Shown here piece by piece: positions 11,494 through 23,648 of a stretch of 64,000 bases of DNA. Made by a program: the position numbers and the translations under genes. This stretch comes from Arabidopsis thaliana (taxonomy: Eukaryota > Streptophyta > Magnoliopsida > Brassicales > Brassicaceae). Numbering within the stretch: the first letter of the stretch is position 1; each line of letters opens with the position of its first letter. Under the pieces are notes generated by a model. The model did not search any database. It was not told where the DNA came from and worked only from the letters and a program-made list of their open reading frames with translations. The DNA lies in the NCBI RefSeq assembly GCF_000001735.4, contig NC_003076.8, positions 15,255,835 through 15,319,834 on the forward strand, given 5' to 3'.

Positions 11494-13177
11494 ATGTAAA
11501 GTATACAATATGTAATTTAATCATATGATTTCTATTTTTTGTATTAATAATTATGATATAAAAAATTATAATGAAAACCATTACATGACTAGAAAATATG
11601 TTACATCTATGATTTCTATGATTATTAGTATATAAATATAGGTTAACAAAGAATATTATTATATAAATCTAGATCCACAGATTTTGAAGATGCTATTTTG
11701 TTAGTCATATTTTAATGAAAATATTAGTAATATAGTTTCTTAATTATAACACCAAAATGACATAAGCTTCAATAGTTTATTACTTTTTCTTCTTTTTTCA
11801 TTATAACTATGTTGTTTGAAATTTGTTTAAAAATAATTATGTTTAACTATTTTTATTGCTAATTTATGTTATTTTCGTATATGCTATTATGTAGTTAATA
11901 AAGTTATATTCATTTTATTAATTATATTTGTATAGTTAGATTCACTTTTGATTCAAATATCAATTATATTTTTTTCATGTATAAATCTTTTTATCTATAT
12001 ACCCAAGTTTCTAAAATTTTTTAACTATCATGAAATACTTACATCAACAATATGATACAATGGTATGCAATTATGCTACTTATTTGGTTTGAAAGTTATC
12101 TAATTTGATTCTAAGCAAATAATTTCTTGTTCCATGTATTCTCTCCTAATCTAGTATTCCAATCACATCATGATAGGCTCATGGCTAAATATTGGATTGA
12201 CATAATTTGAATAACAAATATATAAACTACTCATTTGCTTTAAAAGTTTTCATATGAAAAAAAAAAATCATAAATTAAATAGTCTTTTGAGTCAACACTT
12301 TTAGGTTTCTCTCTTTGCATTTGCATATATTCATATTAGAGAAAGGATCGTATATTGAACTTTTTGGTATATCTAACATCTCAAAAGATCACTATTTAAC
12401 AAAAGATACATGTCAATATTAATGTTACCAATTTATCATAAACATACAAAAAAACCATATCATGTAAACAAAAAAATATAATAAAAAGAAAAGACTAAGC
12501 TAAAATTACTAAACTAAAGAAGGTTAAGTAACAAACAGTTAAGTTGTAATACACGAAAATTTTTAGTCATTATCAAATAATGACTATTACAAAAATAATA
12601 AAAATAAGAAAACTAAAATGAGAGTAGTGTTTGATACATTAACATGATTTTTGTATTTTTTCTTGGCCAAATTTCATATATGATTTCTCAAATGCGAACT
12701 CAGTTGATTTTTTTTTTTTTACTCATAACTTACTTAATTTCTTATGAAAAAAAAAATATTTGACAAACAAGAAATAAAATATCAAAACTATAAGTTTTTG
12801 TTTGTTTTTTAGAAAAGAAGTGAAAGCTCCGTTTGACAACCGCCATTTAGAGAGAAGCGCGACATTTTACTTTTCGACTTTCGTGTTTCTCCAGTGGAAT
12901 TCTTTTCAATATACACGCGCCGCTTATTATCCCTCACGCGCCACCGTCGTGTAAACCATAAAAAATCTCAAATCTAAACTCTTTCATTTTCAACTTTTCC
13001 TTTTCTTCTTCTTCTTCTTTATCTTTCTCACTTCTCCTTTCTCCATCGTTCTATCATTTTCTCCTTTCCTTCACCTCAAGATCTCAAAAACACAAAAAGA
13101 GAAATCAATCAAAACCTTAGGGTTTTCTACTAATTTATCTGTGTGATGTTAAGAGAATCATCATCATCTTCGTCGTC
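11494..13177. other. AT-rich intergenic DNA and hydrolase promoter
   Basis: No gene seen. The last 350 bp turn CT-rich, as in a leader, with GGGTTTTC just before the ATG. Earlier sequence is over 75 percent A+T by eye. Confidence 0.5.
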
Positions 13178-15306
13178 ATGGGAGGAGTAACTTCATCAAT
13201 CGCTGCAAAATTCGCTTTTTTCCCGCCATCACCACCGTCTTATGGATTTGTTTCCGACGTTGACCGATTATACATAACAGAAGTACCTCGCCGTGATGAT
13301 GTAGATGTATTGAAGCTAAAGACTCGTCGTGGTAACGAGATTGTAGCTATTTATATTAAACATCCTAAAGCTAATGGTACGCTTTTGTATTCACATGGTA
13401 ACGCTGCTGATTTGGGTCAAATGTTTGAGCTTTTTATCGAACTTAGTAATCGTCTCCGACTTAATCTCATGGGGTAAGTAACTTTTTTCTTCTTCTCTAT
13501 CTCTGTTTTTGTATAAAGTTTCGATTTTTGAGGATTGTTGTGAATGATACTGTTAATTTAGGGGTTTCCATGAAAAAAGGAGGAAACTTTCCAAAATTGG
13601 TTCGTTATCTCGTTGATGTTTTTAAATTTGAATTGAAGATTTGGTTTTGGATTGGTTATTAATGGCTTATAGTCCTGAATATAGTGACAAAATCTATGTG
13701 AAAGTCAGAGACTTTAGCCAAAATTTTCTGGGTCTTGTTGACCCCTCAAGACATTTATTCATATAGTTTTTGAAATTTCTATATAAATAATTTGACTTTT
13801 GTGAAATGTTGTGATGCAAGCATTTCATTGCAACTGTTTTCAATCATACTTCTCCTCTGTGGTAGAAGAAGAATTTAGATTCTGAGAATGCGATTTCGCA
13901 TATCTTCATGCGTACTTGCTTAGGCCTTGTACTCAATTTTAACGACTGTGAAGACTGTAAATTGGTAATTAGTAGCAAAAGTTTCTCCACTTAAGTTGTG
14001 TTATTGCGGTAGTTACGGTCTATAATCCAATGATGAGTAGGTTATAATAGTTCTATAATCTCTTCTTTGGTTTTCTTTTTCCAGGTATGATTACTCTGGT
14101 TATGGTCAGTCTACTGGAAAGGTTGTATTCTGAGCTTCTAACTTTATAAAAGTGTATCTGACCGTCTTGTTATGTGTTAGAGAGTCCAGGGATTGTTTTT
14201 GATGGATTTAAGTTTGTTACTTGAATCAGGCAAGTGAATGTAATACCTATGCTGATATAGATGCAGCATATACTTGCCTCAAGGAACATTATGGTGTAAA
14301 AGATGATCAACTGATATTATATGGTCAGTCTGTTGGTAGTGGACCAACGATTGATTTAGCTTCACGCACGCCTAATTTGCGAGGAGTGGTTTTGCACAGC
14401 CCTATTCTCTCTGGGATGAGAGTTTTGTATCCGGTTAAACGTACCTATTGGTTTGACATTTACAAGGTAATTTAGCAAACATTCAGCTATGTTTGTTCTG
14501 GTTTTCATGTGTTCATGCTTACACGCACAATTCTTTGTTTCAGAATATTGACAAGATCGGTGCAGTTACCTGTCCTGTCTTAGTAATCCATGTGAGTAAA
14601 TGATTATTCCTCTTTCATTATTGTCTCTTTCACTTTGCCTTTGATCTTCTCATTATTGGTGGAATCTTGTTGTCATTTATTGCCTCCACAGATTCTTGTA
14701 ATGAATTAAAACTTGTAGGTTAACTGGACCATTTGACAAGAAAATGTTTGGTGAAACTCAAGTTGTTGAAATTTATGAGATATTTATTGGGTAGCCAACT
14801 TGAGTATTTCTCCAATAAGAATCATTGTCTTGTGCCTTAAAAACAGATTAGTGACATTAGTCTAAATTTAAATCACTTAAGAAGGTTTTTAACTCTCTTG
14901 TTTGGTCTGGTAGGGGACTGCAGATGAAGTGGTTGATTGTTCTCATGGAAAACAACTTTGGGAACTTTCAAAAGAAAAGTATGAGCCTTTATGGGTATCT
15001 GGAGGAGGACACTGCAATCTAGAACTCTATCCAGAGTTCATAAAACATCTGAAGAAATACGTAATTTCTATTTCCAAGGGACCAAGAACTGGTTCGAACA
15101 AGACTGCAACGACGGATGCAGCCAAAAAACAGAGCAAGCCTGCAGAGAACGGGCGTGCTGATACGTTTCAACTTGGCTGTTGCCTTCCAGAAGTTTCTAG
15201 AAACAGTGTAGACAGTCAGCTGGAGAAATCTAAGAAGACTAGTAAACCCGAGAAGTCTCGTATGAGCATTGATAGGTTTAGAAGGAAAAAAGGTTCAGTC
15301 TGGTGA
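13178..15306 (+). CDS. Alpha/beta hydrolase (ABHD17-like)
   Basis: Exons 13178-13473, 14085-14121, 14230-14466, 14544-14591 and 14914-15306 give about 336 residues with consistent phases. The protein opens [17 protein letters not shown], then shows [14 protein letters not shown] for the oxyanion region, the nucleophile elbow [10 protein letters not shown] (Ser), GTADEVV (Asp) and GGGHCNLE (His). A complete Ser-Asp-His triad therefore spreads over exons 3 and 5. The C-terminus has a Cys-Cys motif (LGCC) and a basic tail ending RRKKGSVW. Animal ABHD17 relatives remove palmitate from proteins; that substrate is an extrapolation here. The first intron is 611 bp and unusually long for this gene. 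I recall it as At5g38220. It sits between receptor kinases, as its relative does in the chromosome 1 duplicate. Confidence 0.9.
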
Positions 15307-15565
15307 CATATAAAGGTCCATCGACAAAACAGGTTATTTGTAACTCCTGTTTCTGTAATTCATATGTTTCTGCATAAAATTATGACGTGTGGTTTTGTTT
15401 TTTTCTTTCTCAGGTTTGTGTATGTATTTTCTAATAGAAACAGATCAAACTCAAAAGTCTTGATTTCATATTTGGTTGTAACTTTGTCATGGTACAAAAC
15501 TTGTAATCACTGACAAGTTTGATTTTAGTTTGGACTTGCTTTTCTCGAAACTAAAAACGCATATA

Positions 15566-16132
15566 CAGTAAAACCTCTATAAATTAATAATGTTGGGAGC
15601 GAGAAAATTTATTAATTTAAAGAGGTATTAATTTATCGATAAATTAATAATTATTAATTTATAGAGAGATTTTACAAATTTTGTATTTTTTTTTTTTACA
15701 AAACTTCGATAGAAAAGTAGTTTTTCTTTATAATTAATAATTTTTTCTAAAACTAATTACAAGGAAAAAACAATGATTAAGTTTAAAAAATAATACAAAA
15801 TTTTTTCGACGTAATAAAAATATTAGAATTAAACTCTACAAATAATTAATAGAAATTGAAGAAAAAATAATATTAGAGTCATATTTCAATAAATATTTTA
15901 CATATAATATTGATATATATATATATGTGTATATATTTGTAAATTTATATAATTATTAATTTATAATATTGATGGGACCATATATTTATATAAGATTTTC
16001 GAAAAAGTTATTATCTTATTAATTTATCGATTTATATCAATTTTTACATTGGTCATAACTCGGGACGGGAATAATTTATTAATTTATAGAGGTTATTAAT
16101 TTATCGAGTATTAATTTATGGAGGTTATACTG
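15566..16132. mobile_element. Emigrant MITE (pogo/Tc1-mariner type)
   Basis: The left end is CAGTAAAACCTCTATAAATT; the right end is its near complement, closing in TTATACTG. TA dinucleotides at 15564-15565 and 16133-16134 are the target duplication. The 567 bp contain no transposase. End sequence, size and TA target match the Arabidopsis Emigrant family, mobilised by Lemi1-like pogo transposases. An inverted second copy lies at about 46799. Confidence 0.88.
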
Positions 16133-16143
16133 TAGTTTATGAC

Positions 16144-17466
16144 TATTTAAGAAATTAATTATGTAATTAGCATATAGTTTTCCATTAAAAAGCGCATACA
16201 ATAAATCTCCAAATCAACTAAAAAATATTAACAAAAAATAAATCAGCTGCCGGACTTTGAACCGGGAATGAGCAAGGATCAAACAGATCATTGGAGCTTA
16301 AATAGCTTTTGTGCTACAGCGGATTCTTTGATACTACATGAATTTATATTGTACATATATATTAATGTGTGGTTTTCATTATAAACTTAATATTTTGTTA
16401 ACAAATTTTAGGGCAACTTTACATATATATTTTTTATTTTTTAAGAACTCAATTATGTAATTAGTATATAGTTTTCCATTAAAAAGCGGATACAATAAAT
16501 CTCCAAATAAACTAAAAAACATTAACAAAAAATAAATCTGTTGCTGGGCTTTGAACACGGAATGAGCAAGGATCAAACAGATCATTGGAGCTTAAATAGC
16601 CTTTGTGCTACAGCGGATTCTTTAACACTACATGAATTTATATTGTACAATAGATTAATGTGTGGTTTTCATTATAGACCTAATATTTTGTTTGATAAAT
16701 TTTAGGGCAACTTCGCATATATATATATTTAATTTTTTAAGAAATCAATATGAAATTAGCATATAGTTTTCCATTAAAAAGCGCATACAAGAAATCTCCA
16801 AATAAACTAAAAAATAATCCCGCTGCCGGTATTTAAACTCGGAATGAGCAAGGATAAAACAGATCATTAGAGCTTAAATAGCCTTTGTGCTACAGCGAAT
16901 TCTTTGATACTACGTGAATTTATATTATACATATGGATTAATGTGTGGTTTTTATTATAAACTTGATATTTTGTTTAACAAATTTTAGGGCACCTTTACA
17001 TATATATTTTTGATTTTTTAAGAAATCAAATATGTTATTAGCATATAGTTTTCCATTAAAAGGCGCATACAATAAATCTACAAATAAACTAAAAAACATT
17101 AACAAAAAATAATTTCGCTGCCAGGCTTTGAACCCATAATGAGCAAGGATCAAACATATCATTGGAGCTTAAATAACCTTTGTGCTACAGCAGATTCTTT
17201 GATATTACATGAATTTATATTTTACATATAGACTAATGTGTGGTTTTTATTATAGACTTGATATTTTGTTTAACAAATTTTAGGGCAACTTTGCATATAT
17301 ATTTTTTATTTTTTAAGAATTCAATTATGTAATTGGCATATAGTTTTTCATTAAAAAGCGAATACAAATAATCTCCAAATAAATTACAAAAATATTAACA
17401 AAAAATAATTCCATTGCTAGGTTTTGAATCTGGAATGAGCAAAGATCAAACAGATCATTAGAGCTT
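16144..17466. repeat. Tandem array of a ~290-bp unit (about 4.5 copies)
   Basis: Units start near 16144, 16437, 16734, 17016 and 17309, each with TTAAGAA, then CATATAGTTTTCCATTAAAA and AATGAGCAAGGAT, and later GTGCTACAGC. The last unit is cut at about 17466. Copies differ by substitutions and small gaps, so the array is not young. On the minus strand each of the first four units carries TAGCACAAA and, about 50 bp later, a variant of GGTTCAAAGCC. These resemble tRNA A and B boxes. The array starts 12 bp after the Emigrant end. Confidence 0.8.
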
Positions 17467-18491
17467 TTAGATTCAGATTTGAAAAGTTTACATTACGTTG
17501 TGTTATCACTATGTTAATATTAATTATTCTATATATATATATATATAGATGTTAGCATCTTGTATCAAACACAGCAATATTATAGAACAACTCAAATTAT
17601 ATTCTATAATATTTATTACCATTTAGTGCCCACAAGCGAAACAGTAAGGTTTATTGTCGTCAACTCATTGTGATATTTTGACCCGTTTCAAATTTTTCGC
17701 TTATTCATTGGTAATTCTAGGGTTTATCGCTAGGTCTATGTATTTTTTTTGCTAGTCTAGGTTTTGGCTTTCATGAATCTGAAACCGGATAAAGTCGTTA
17801 GTACACCCCAAGTCAAGAACCCACCGCAGGCTCAGGAAATGAGTAAACCACAAGGCAAAAGATGATCAAAGAAAGAAGGGATCACCTCAGGTCAAACGGG
17901 TTTAATGGACAAGGATGGAGGCGACAGCGTAAATGAGAGAGAGACAGAGATAGATTAGGAAAGTATTCATTTCATTAGGTTTTCCGAAATGGCAAAGTGC
18001 CTTACAAATACTTAGCTAAACCGGCAGTAAACCGATTAAATGTTTCAGTACCACAAACCGGTACAATAAACCATAAAGACATAATTAAACCAGGATGAAT
18101 TACAATCATGCTGTAGCAGAATCTATGTTTAGTTTGGTCTGCGTAGAAGTAATTTTTTAATCTGCTCCGATAGAATAATGTGCTATAGACTCCGGATGGT
18201 CTTGCCGTGTTGGGGGTTATGTAGCTTCTTTGTTTCTATATGTATCTTGGGTTTAGATTTTGGAACCCTTGTTTATGGAGAAACTAAAGTTTCATAGTTT
18301 TAATTTTGATCTTTTGGATTCGGTGATCGAAGTTTGATTTCAGCATGGTTATATGTCTTAACATATTTATGGAAGATGGTTATCACTTCTCAAAAGTGAA
18401 AACTGAACATGCCAATATGCCATGGTGTTGTATTCTTATTTCTATTTTAAACCGTATTTAATTTTCTTTTCATCTTTTTTTTTTTTGTAGG
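17467..18491. other. Spacer with no clear gene
   Basis: Contains a short TA microsatellite near 17532 and some less AT-rich sequence (17780-18180) that looks like decayed coding or transposon DNA. I could not assign it. It may include the lost left part of the CACTA element. Confidence 0.4.
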
Positions 18492-18773
18492 ATGATTTCC
18501 ATAGAGGGTATGAGTATTCTTGATGCGATCTTTCACATCAAGAACCAAATAAACATTGTCCAGAAAGAAATCGATTCATTAGGCCACGCGGAAGCAAAGT
18601 TCCCAATGTCTATGTCTTTTCTCAGTGAAGCAAAATCCAAGCTGCAACAAGAGCTCAATGATCAGGAAAACAAGGCGAGACAGGCTTGCAAGGACATCGG
18701 ACTTACTACTAGGGAAGACTTCACAATGCTTTGCAAGAAGTGGTCGGAATTCCACATAGGAAAGAGTACCTAG
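18492..18773 (+). CDS. Hypothetical small coiled-coil protein
   Basis: A 93-residue frame with regular heptad-like helices (IKNQINIVQKEIDSL, EAKSKLQQELNDQ) and no signal peptide. I do not recognise it. A CAG-like acceptor just before the ATG (TTTTTTTGTAG) suggests it may be an exon of something longer. It lies 300 bp before CACTA-type coding sequence in the same orientation and may belong to that element. Composition is less AT-rich than its flanks, which supports real or recently real coding. Confidence 0.35.
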   Translation: MISIEGMSILDAIFHIKNQINIVQKEIDSLGHAEAKFPMSMSFLSEAKSKLQQELNDQENKARQACKDIGLTTREDFTMLCKKWSEFHIGKST

Positions 18774-19075
18774 CAATGCTCAAGCCGTACATGTTTGCTT
18801 TCAAACAACTTATTCAGATTGAACTAGTTTTTGTATGGAATGAAATAAAATTTACTTAACCACATACAAGTCCTTTATAAAAAAGATTTTTTTTTTACTG
18901 TTTACCATCTTAGTTTTAAAACCATCCATCATGAATGCAAAATCATGTGACGCATTTGAAGCCAAACAGAAAAAAAAATTATATTTGGAGGCATATTAAT
19001 GTTTATACTTGGATAATATTACAGGGAAGATTCAATATAAATGAAGGATGACAAAAAGATTCTGTTTTTAAGCAG

Positions 19076-20932
19076 ATGAGCTGTGTGTGGCGTGCTTCTA
19101 AGTCCAAGCTTCTAACTAAAGTACGAAAGACAAGCAAGACACAAATACATGATTTAAAACCAGCAAACATCCAATCTGTTGCAGCATGGAAAAATTGGGT
19201 GAAGAGTAGGACTAGCGCAGAATTTAAGGTTGTGTTTTTAACTCTTTATTTCGACAGTCATGTTTCTGTAGAAAATGAATTCATGACTTTTAACACTTTT
19301 GTAGGTTAAAAGTGACAAGTACAGAGAACTCAGGATGGCTCAAATTCCCCACACCACCAGCAAAAAAGGAATGCTTAGACTAGCTCAAGAGATGGTATGT
19401 GTGTTCTGTTCCATTTTAAGGTATGCTTAGGTTATTCTGAAACTTGAATTGGACTGTTTTTCATGCTTGTAGAGGAATAAGAGTTCTGAGCCTAGTAATG
19501 TGACTAAGAGTAAAGTATGGGTAGCAGGACATACACATTCAGATGGACGACCTGTTAGACAAGAGTTTGCTGACACAATTGTAAGTGAAATGGGATAAGG
19601 AACTGATAATGTAGAAGTAGCTTTGATTAGAGTTCCTATCTTCCTTTAATTCTGTTGAAATTTTTGTATCAGGAACAAATCAAATCTATTGACAGTGAAA
19701 TAGGTAGCTCAGATGGATGTAGCGTTAGAGATGATGCTGTGAGTCAAGTGTTAGGAAAAGACAAAGCAGGAAGAGTGAGAGGGATGGGAAGAGGGATTAC
19801 AGCTACCAATTAAGCTAGCGTTCCTTCAAGCTAGAGACACACATGTACAGAAACTTGAAGCACAACAGGCAGAATTGGTCAACAGGATTAATGATCTGCA
19901 AAATGAAGTTCGAGGCTTAGCTAAAGGAAAACAGGTTAGTTCATCTAATTCATTGTCTTCTTGTGAAAACAGTCTAGTGAACACAATCATGCCAGTTTGT
20001 ATATTATTACCAATTTTATTGTCTTCTTGTGAAAACAGCCTAGTGATGATGTTTCTATATCGGAGACTAGTAATGCTAGCAAAGTAGTAAGATGTCAACT
20101 ACTCGATTGGTGTTCAAAGGATGATGTTGTTGTTGGAGAAGGAGATTTCTGCTCAGCTGAACCAACTTACAAGATTGGTCGAATTCCACTTGGTCAAAAT
20201 GCAGCTGCTGTTATTGTAAAATCTGTATCAAACAAAGATGCATATGTCTGGAGGCCAACAACGACGATTTTCTCACTTGGGGAAGCTGTGGATGCTAAAA
20301 TTGCATGGCCAACTGATAAAATCATTTTGGACAGTGATCTGAACTCATCACCAACTAATCAAACTGCTGGATCATGGGTAATTCTCTCTTAGTACTTATT
20401 ATGTGAACTATGAAATTTATACATGCTCTATTCTAAGCATATAAACTCTTATGCATTTGATAGGCAACACCAAGGGAACCACCTACAAGAGCATCATCAC
20501 ATAAAGAATCATCACATGCGGTACCCCTTCTGTTCCTGTATTAGTTAATTAGTGAAATTTGTGTTAGAATAGGACTTATCTTCTGTTCTTGTTGTAGCTA
20601 GGACTTGTGTTATTGGACATCTCATGAAATTTGTGTTTGAAATTTGTGAGTTGCAGAGTGGAAGTAGCATGAGATCAAATGAACAAAAAAGGTGCATGTT
20701 GTTAGATTGCGATGGCACAGGAGAAATTGTGGCAGAGGGTCGAGTATGTTCAACGAATCCAGAAGATAAGGTTCATTTCATTCCTTTAGGACCTGATGCT
20801 AGAAAAGTATGGGTACAAGTAATAAAGATTGGATGTGCAAAAGTGTGGAGACCAAATTCAGAGGTTGAATTCGTTTCTGATGCTTTAGGAACAACAGTGG
20901 CATGGCCTAATAATAAACTTCAGTTTGTGTGA
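19076..20932 (+). pseudogene. CACTA-family (Ptta/En-Spm) element protein, decayed
   Basis: Exon-like blocks at 19076-19228, 19305-19394, 19473-19580 and 19673-19812 read through good GT-AG sites into the conserved Ptta/En/Spm transposase-associated domain: RMAQIPHTTSKKG, KVWVAGHTHSDGRPVR, DAVSQVLGKDKAGRVRG, GRGITAT. A coiled-coil part follows (HVQKLEAQQAELVNRIN) in a different frame, so at least one frameshift separates them. After an intron come two tandem copies of a C-terminal domain (I think DUF8039): one at about 20088-20330, with RIPLGQNAA and AYVWRP, the other at 20690-20925, with FIPLGPDAR and KVWRP. The catalytic DDE transposase is absent, so this is the accessory (TNPA-like) gene of a defective element. 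Confidence 0.75.
19953..20038 (+). repeat. 66-bp tandem duplication inside a CACTA intron
   Basis: TTGTCTTCTTGTGAAAACAG occurs at 19953-19972 and again at 20019-20038. The duplicated block carries the intron's 3' splice acceptor, so two equivalent acceptors 66 bp apart now exist. Confidence 0.6.
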
Positions 20933-21404
20933 ACTTGGAATTTGGAAGATTGGTGTAAGATCGATTGTTGAATTTGGAATTATAAGAGTTTGTTGTAAGA
21001 GATTGTTGACTTTGGAGTTATGTATGAATATTTTCAGTTATTAAGAGATTGTTGGGATTGAATTATTTATTTGTTTTCTTAACTTTTTATTCAGGGTAAA
21101 ACAAGATTTATAAGAATAGAAAAGAACATAACATGAACCCAATGCTATATTTGACAATTACAAAACGCTGTTAATTAAGTAAATAATAGCATAACAGTAA
21201 CGTTATTGTAGTTATAATACAGCTGTATATAAAACGCTACGATAATACCCATAAAAATAGCAAACAAAAAAACCGTTATCTTATGTGTTTAACCTATTAT
21301 CGCGGACGATGATATAGCGCTTCTTAAACCGCTACGGTATTAATTGATAGCGTTTTACGGACGCTATTAATAACTGTTTTTCTTGTAGTGCAAGAGTCAA
21401 GGGA

Positions 21405-23483
21405 TCATACTTCTGAGTAAATTGAGCTGTCCTCCTCTGATGGCTGAGATGATTCTGCATTATTATTTTGCATTGGCATATGCAAAAGAGGCTTAGGAGG
21501 GGGATCAAGAGAATCCAAATTTCCTTCCATCATCCCTACAACTTTGTTCATTGATGGACGGTCTGATGGGCGGAACTGAATACACCATAGACCCACCAAG
21601 ATCATCTTTTTCGCAATATCTTCTTCCTCTCGGGTTAGTCCATCGGCAAGAAGCTTTACGTAATCTCCATTTTCAAGATCCTTAAAGATCCAATCTGGAA
21701 AGTAAGCTGAGCTATTGTTCGAATCAGCATTTTGGACTCTTTCTTTGTTCCTTGCTCCAGTCATCTCAAGAACCAACATTCCATAGCTGTACACATCCGA
21801 CTTGTGAGATACATTCCCATACACTCTTGAAAACAACTCTGGAGCAATGTATCCTATAGTTCCTCTCGTGTCAAGCAATGACAATATGCTTTCTTGCTTC
21901 TCACAAAGCTTAGCGAGGCCAAAATCAGCAACTTTGGGTTTGAGATTTTCATCTAATAGTACATTCTGTGGTTTAATGTCAAAATGCACAATCCTTTTTT
22001 TGCAGCCAAAGTGCAAGTACTCTATTCCCCGAGCCACGCCTAGCGCGATTCCATAAAGTGTACTCACATCAAGATTCGAAGACTGATCTAGAGACCCATT
22101 CTCTAGAAATTCATACACAATCGCTCTTTTGGATTTTTCAAAGCAAAAACCAAGTAGAGAAACAATGTTAACATGAGATGTTTGGCTTATGCTTGCAACT
22201 TCGTTGATGAAATCTTCGCAATTTCCATTTGAATCCTTCAAAATCTTCACGGCTACTTTACGACCATCGCGTAAATTCCCTTTATATACAGTTCCAAATC
22301 CTCCTCGTCCAACTACTTCTGTAAATGATTTTGTAATTTTCTTGATTTGTCTATAACTATATCGTCTCGAGGTTACAAGCGCCTCGAGGTTCTGCTTTCT
22401 CAGATCATTTACTTTTTTTCTCCTCCAGAACAAGAATGCTATAATCATCACCACAATTATAAATACATGGAACCCTACAACTGAAAAATACAATAACAAT
22501 TTAGTTACATAACAAAGTTAGAAAGTTTAATACAAGTCTAAACAGTAATTCTAACCTTGTCCAATTGTTATCAGTATGGAGCGAGTGTTAGGGATTATCT
22601 CTGCAACAATTAAAGGACTGATGAAAAACATTGCAAACAACAAGATCATGGATTCTTACATTGAAAATACCAAGTTAGTATTGTTTATGATCTATTGATT
22701 ACGTGAGATTCAAGATTAGGCGAGTTTACCACGTAATAAATCTCCTGTATCACCACCGCAGGTCGTTGTACGATCATGATATTTGCAGCAAGATCCGGCA
22801 AGAAAGAGGCAATTTGCACGAGAGGAAAAACATTCTAGTGGACAAGGTATCTCATCTATATTAAGCTTCACTTCAAATCCTTTTCTAAGAACACTCTCTA
22901 AATGGGTCAAATCCAAAACTTCCTCCTCCGAAACAAAACTCGTAGGAACTGGAACACTGAAACTCCCATCACAAAGTATACCATATGTAGAGTTTTGAAT
23001 AATAGAGCCAAGACCTTTCACTGGACATGTGAAATTCCCAAGGAAATGGCGACGAGGGTCACAAGCGTAGAACACAGTGAGGCTTTTGTAAGATGGTAAA
23101 TTCTGGAAGAGACCTGAAGATAAAAGTGTGGAGGAGAATGAAGCAGAGCAGAAAGGACCTGAGAAATCTTGTCTTGAAAGTCCAAGAGTGACGGAATTGT
23201 TGTTGTTGTCTATATAGAGGACAGTGTAGTTGTGGCCTGAGAAGATAAGAGAGGTTGTGTTTGAGTGTTTGTTGCAGTTTAGTTTCAGAGAATGGTGACC
23301 GCAAACTTCACCGCGAATCCCTCCCAAGAAAGGAAAACCAGCTGTGATGTTTCCACACCGAAACGGAGTACCACAGCCCCATAAATCATCTTGGCTTAGA
23401 GCACAAGGAAGATAATAAAACAAGAATAACAAGATCAGACAGAACCTAGCTGTTTGAGATCCCATGGAGGACAAATAATCCAT
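21405..23483 (-). CDS. LRK10L-2-type receptor-like kinase, non-RD (first of three)
   Basis: Exons, in transcript order, are 23483-22730, 22600-22556 and 22480-21405, about 624 residues. I start at the ATG of [10 protein letters not shown] because the upstream in-frame codons (to 23648) lack signal-peptide character and include the TATA box. Order: signal peptide ([15 protein letters not shown]), GUB_WAK domain ([16 protein letters not shown]), Cys-rich region, a 15-residue linker exon, transmembrane helix ([14 protein letters not shown]), kinase. The kinase keeps [22 protein letters not shown] and IAPE, but its catalytic loop is VHFDIKPQN: Phe replaces Arg of HRD, so it is a non-RD kinase like many immune receptors. 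About six residues after GSLDQ are missing compared with the third kinase. The 3' UTR runs into the CACTA element. I recall At5g38240. Confidence 0.88.
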
Positions 23484-23558
23484 GACGTGTGAGAATAAGT
23501 TTTCTGTGAACAAATATTTAGAACACTTGTTTGATAAGGCTACAGAGAAATGGGAGAC

Positions 23559-23564
23559 TTTATA
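23559..23564 (-). promoter_or_regulatory. TATA box of the first minus-strand kinase
   Basis: TATAAA on the minus strand, about 76 nt upstream of the chosen ATG at 23483, within CTTATAAAGTC. It falls inside the upstream open frame, which supports the downstream start. Confidence 0.5.
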
Positions 23565-23648
23565 AGGGGGAGAGACTTTTCTTACAACAGGTGTATGGAT
23601 CTTGACCATATCTTTGTTTCTTCTGTTCACACTTTGTCTCTCAATCAT

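Larger units (their letters stand above)
19076..21390 (+). mobile_element. CACTA (En/Spm) transposon, left-truncated
   Basis: The right terminus is intact: 21374-21390 is the complement of CACTACAAGAAAAACAG. It is preceded by about 230 bp carrying repeated AACGCT/AGCGTT-like motifs, the usual subterminal binding sites. I could not find the matching left CACTA end upstream, so the start given is the first recognisable coding block. The right end lies 14 bp from the stop codon of the minus-strand kinase. Confidence 0.8.

Noticed and set aside
16144-17466. True tRNA genes in the tandem array
   Set aside because: The boxes are degenerate and no acceptor stem or anticodon arm could be paired by eye, so only tRNA-like similarity is claimed.
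23484-23648. N-terminal extension of the first minus-strand kinase
   Set aside because: It contains the TATA box and would bury the signal peptide; the ATG at 23483 matches the second kinase.
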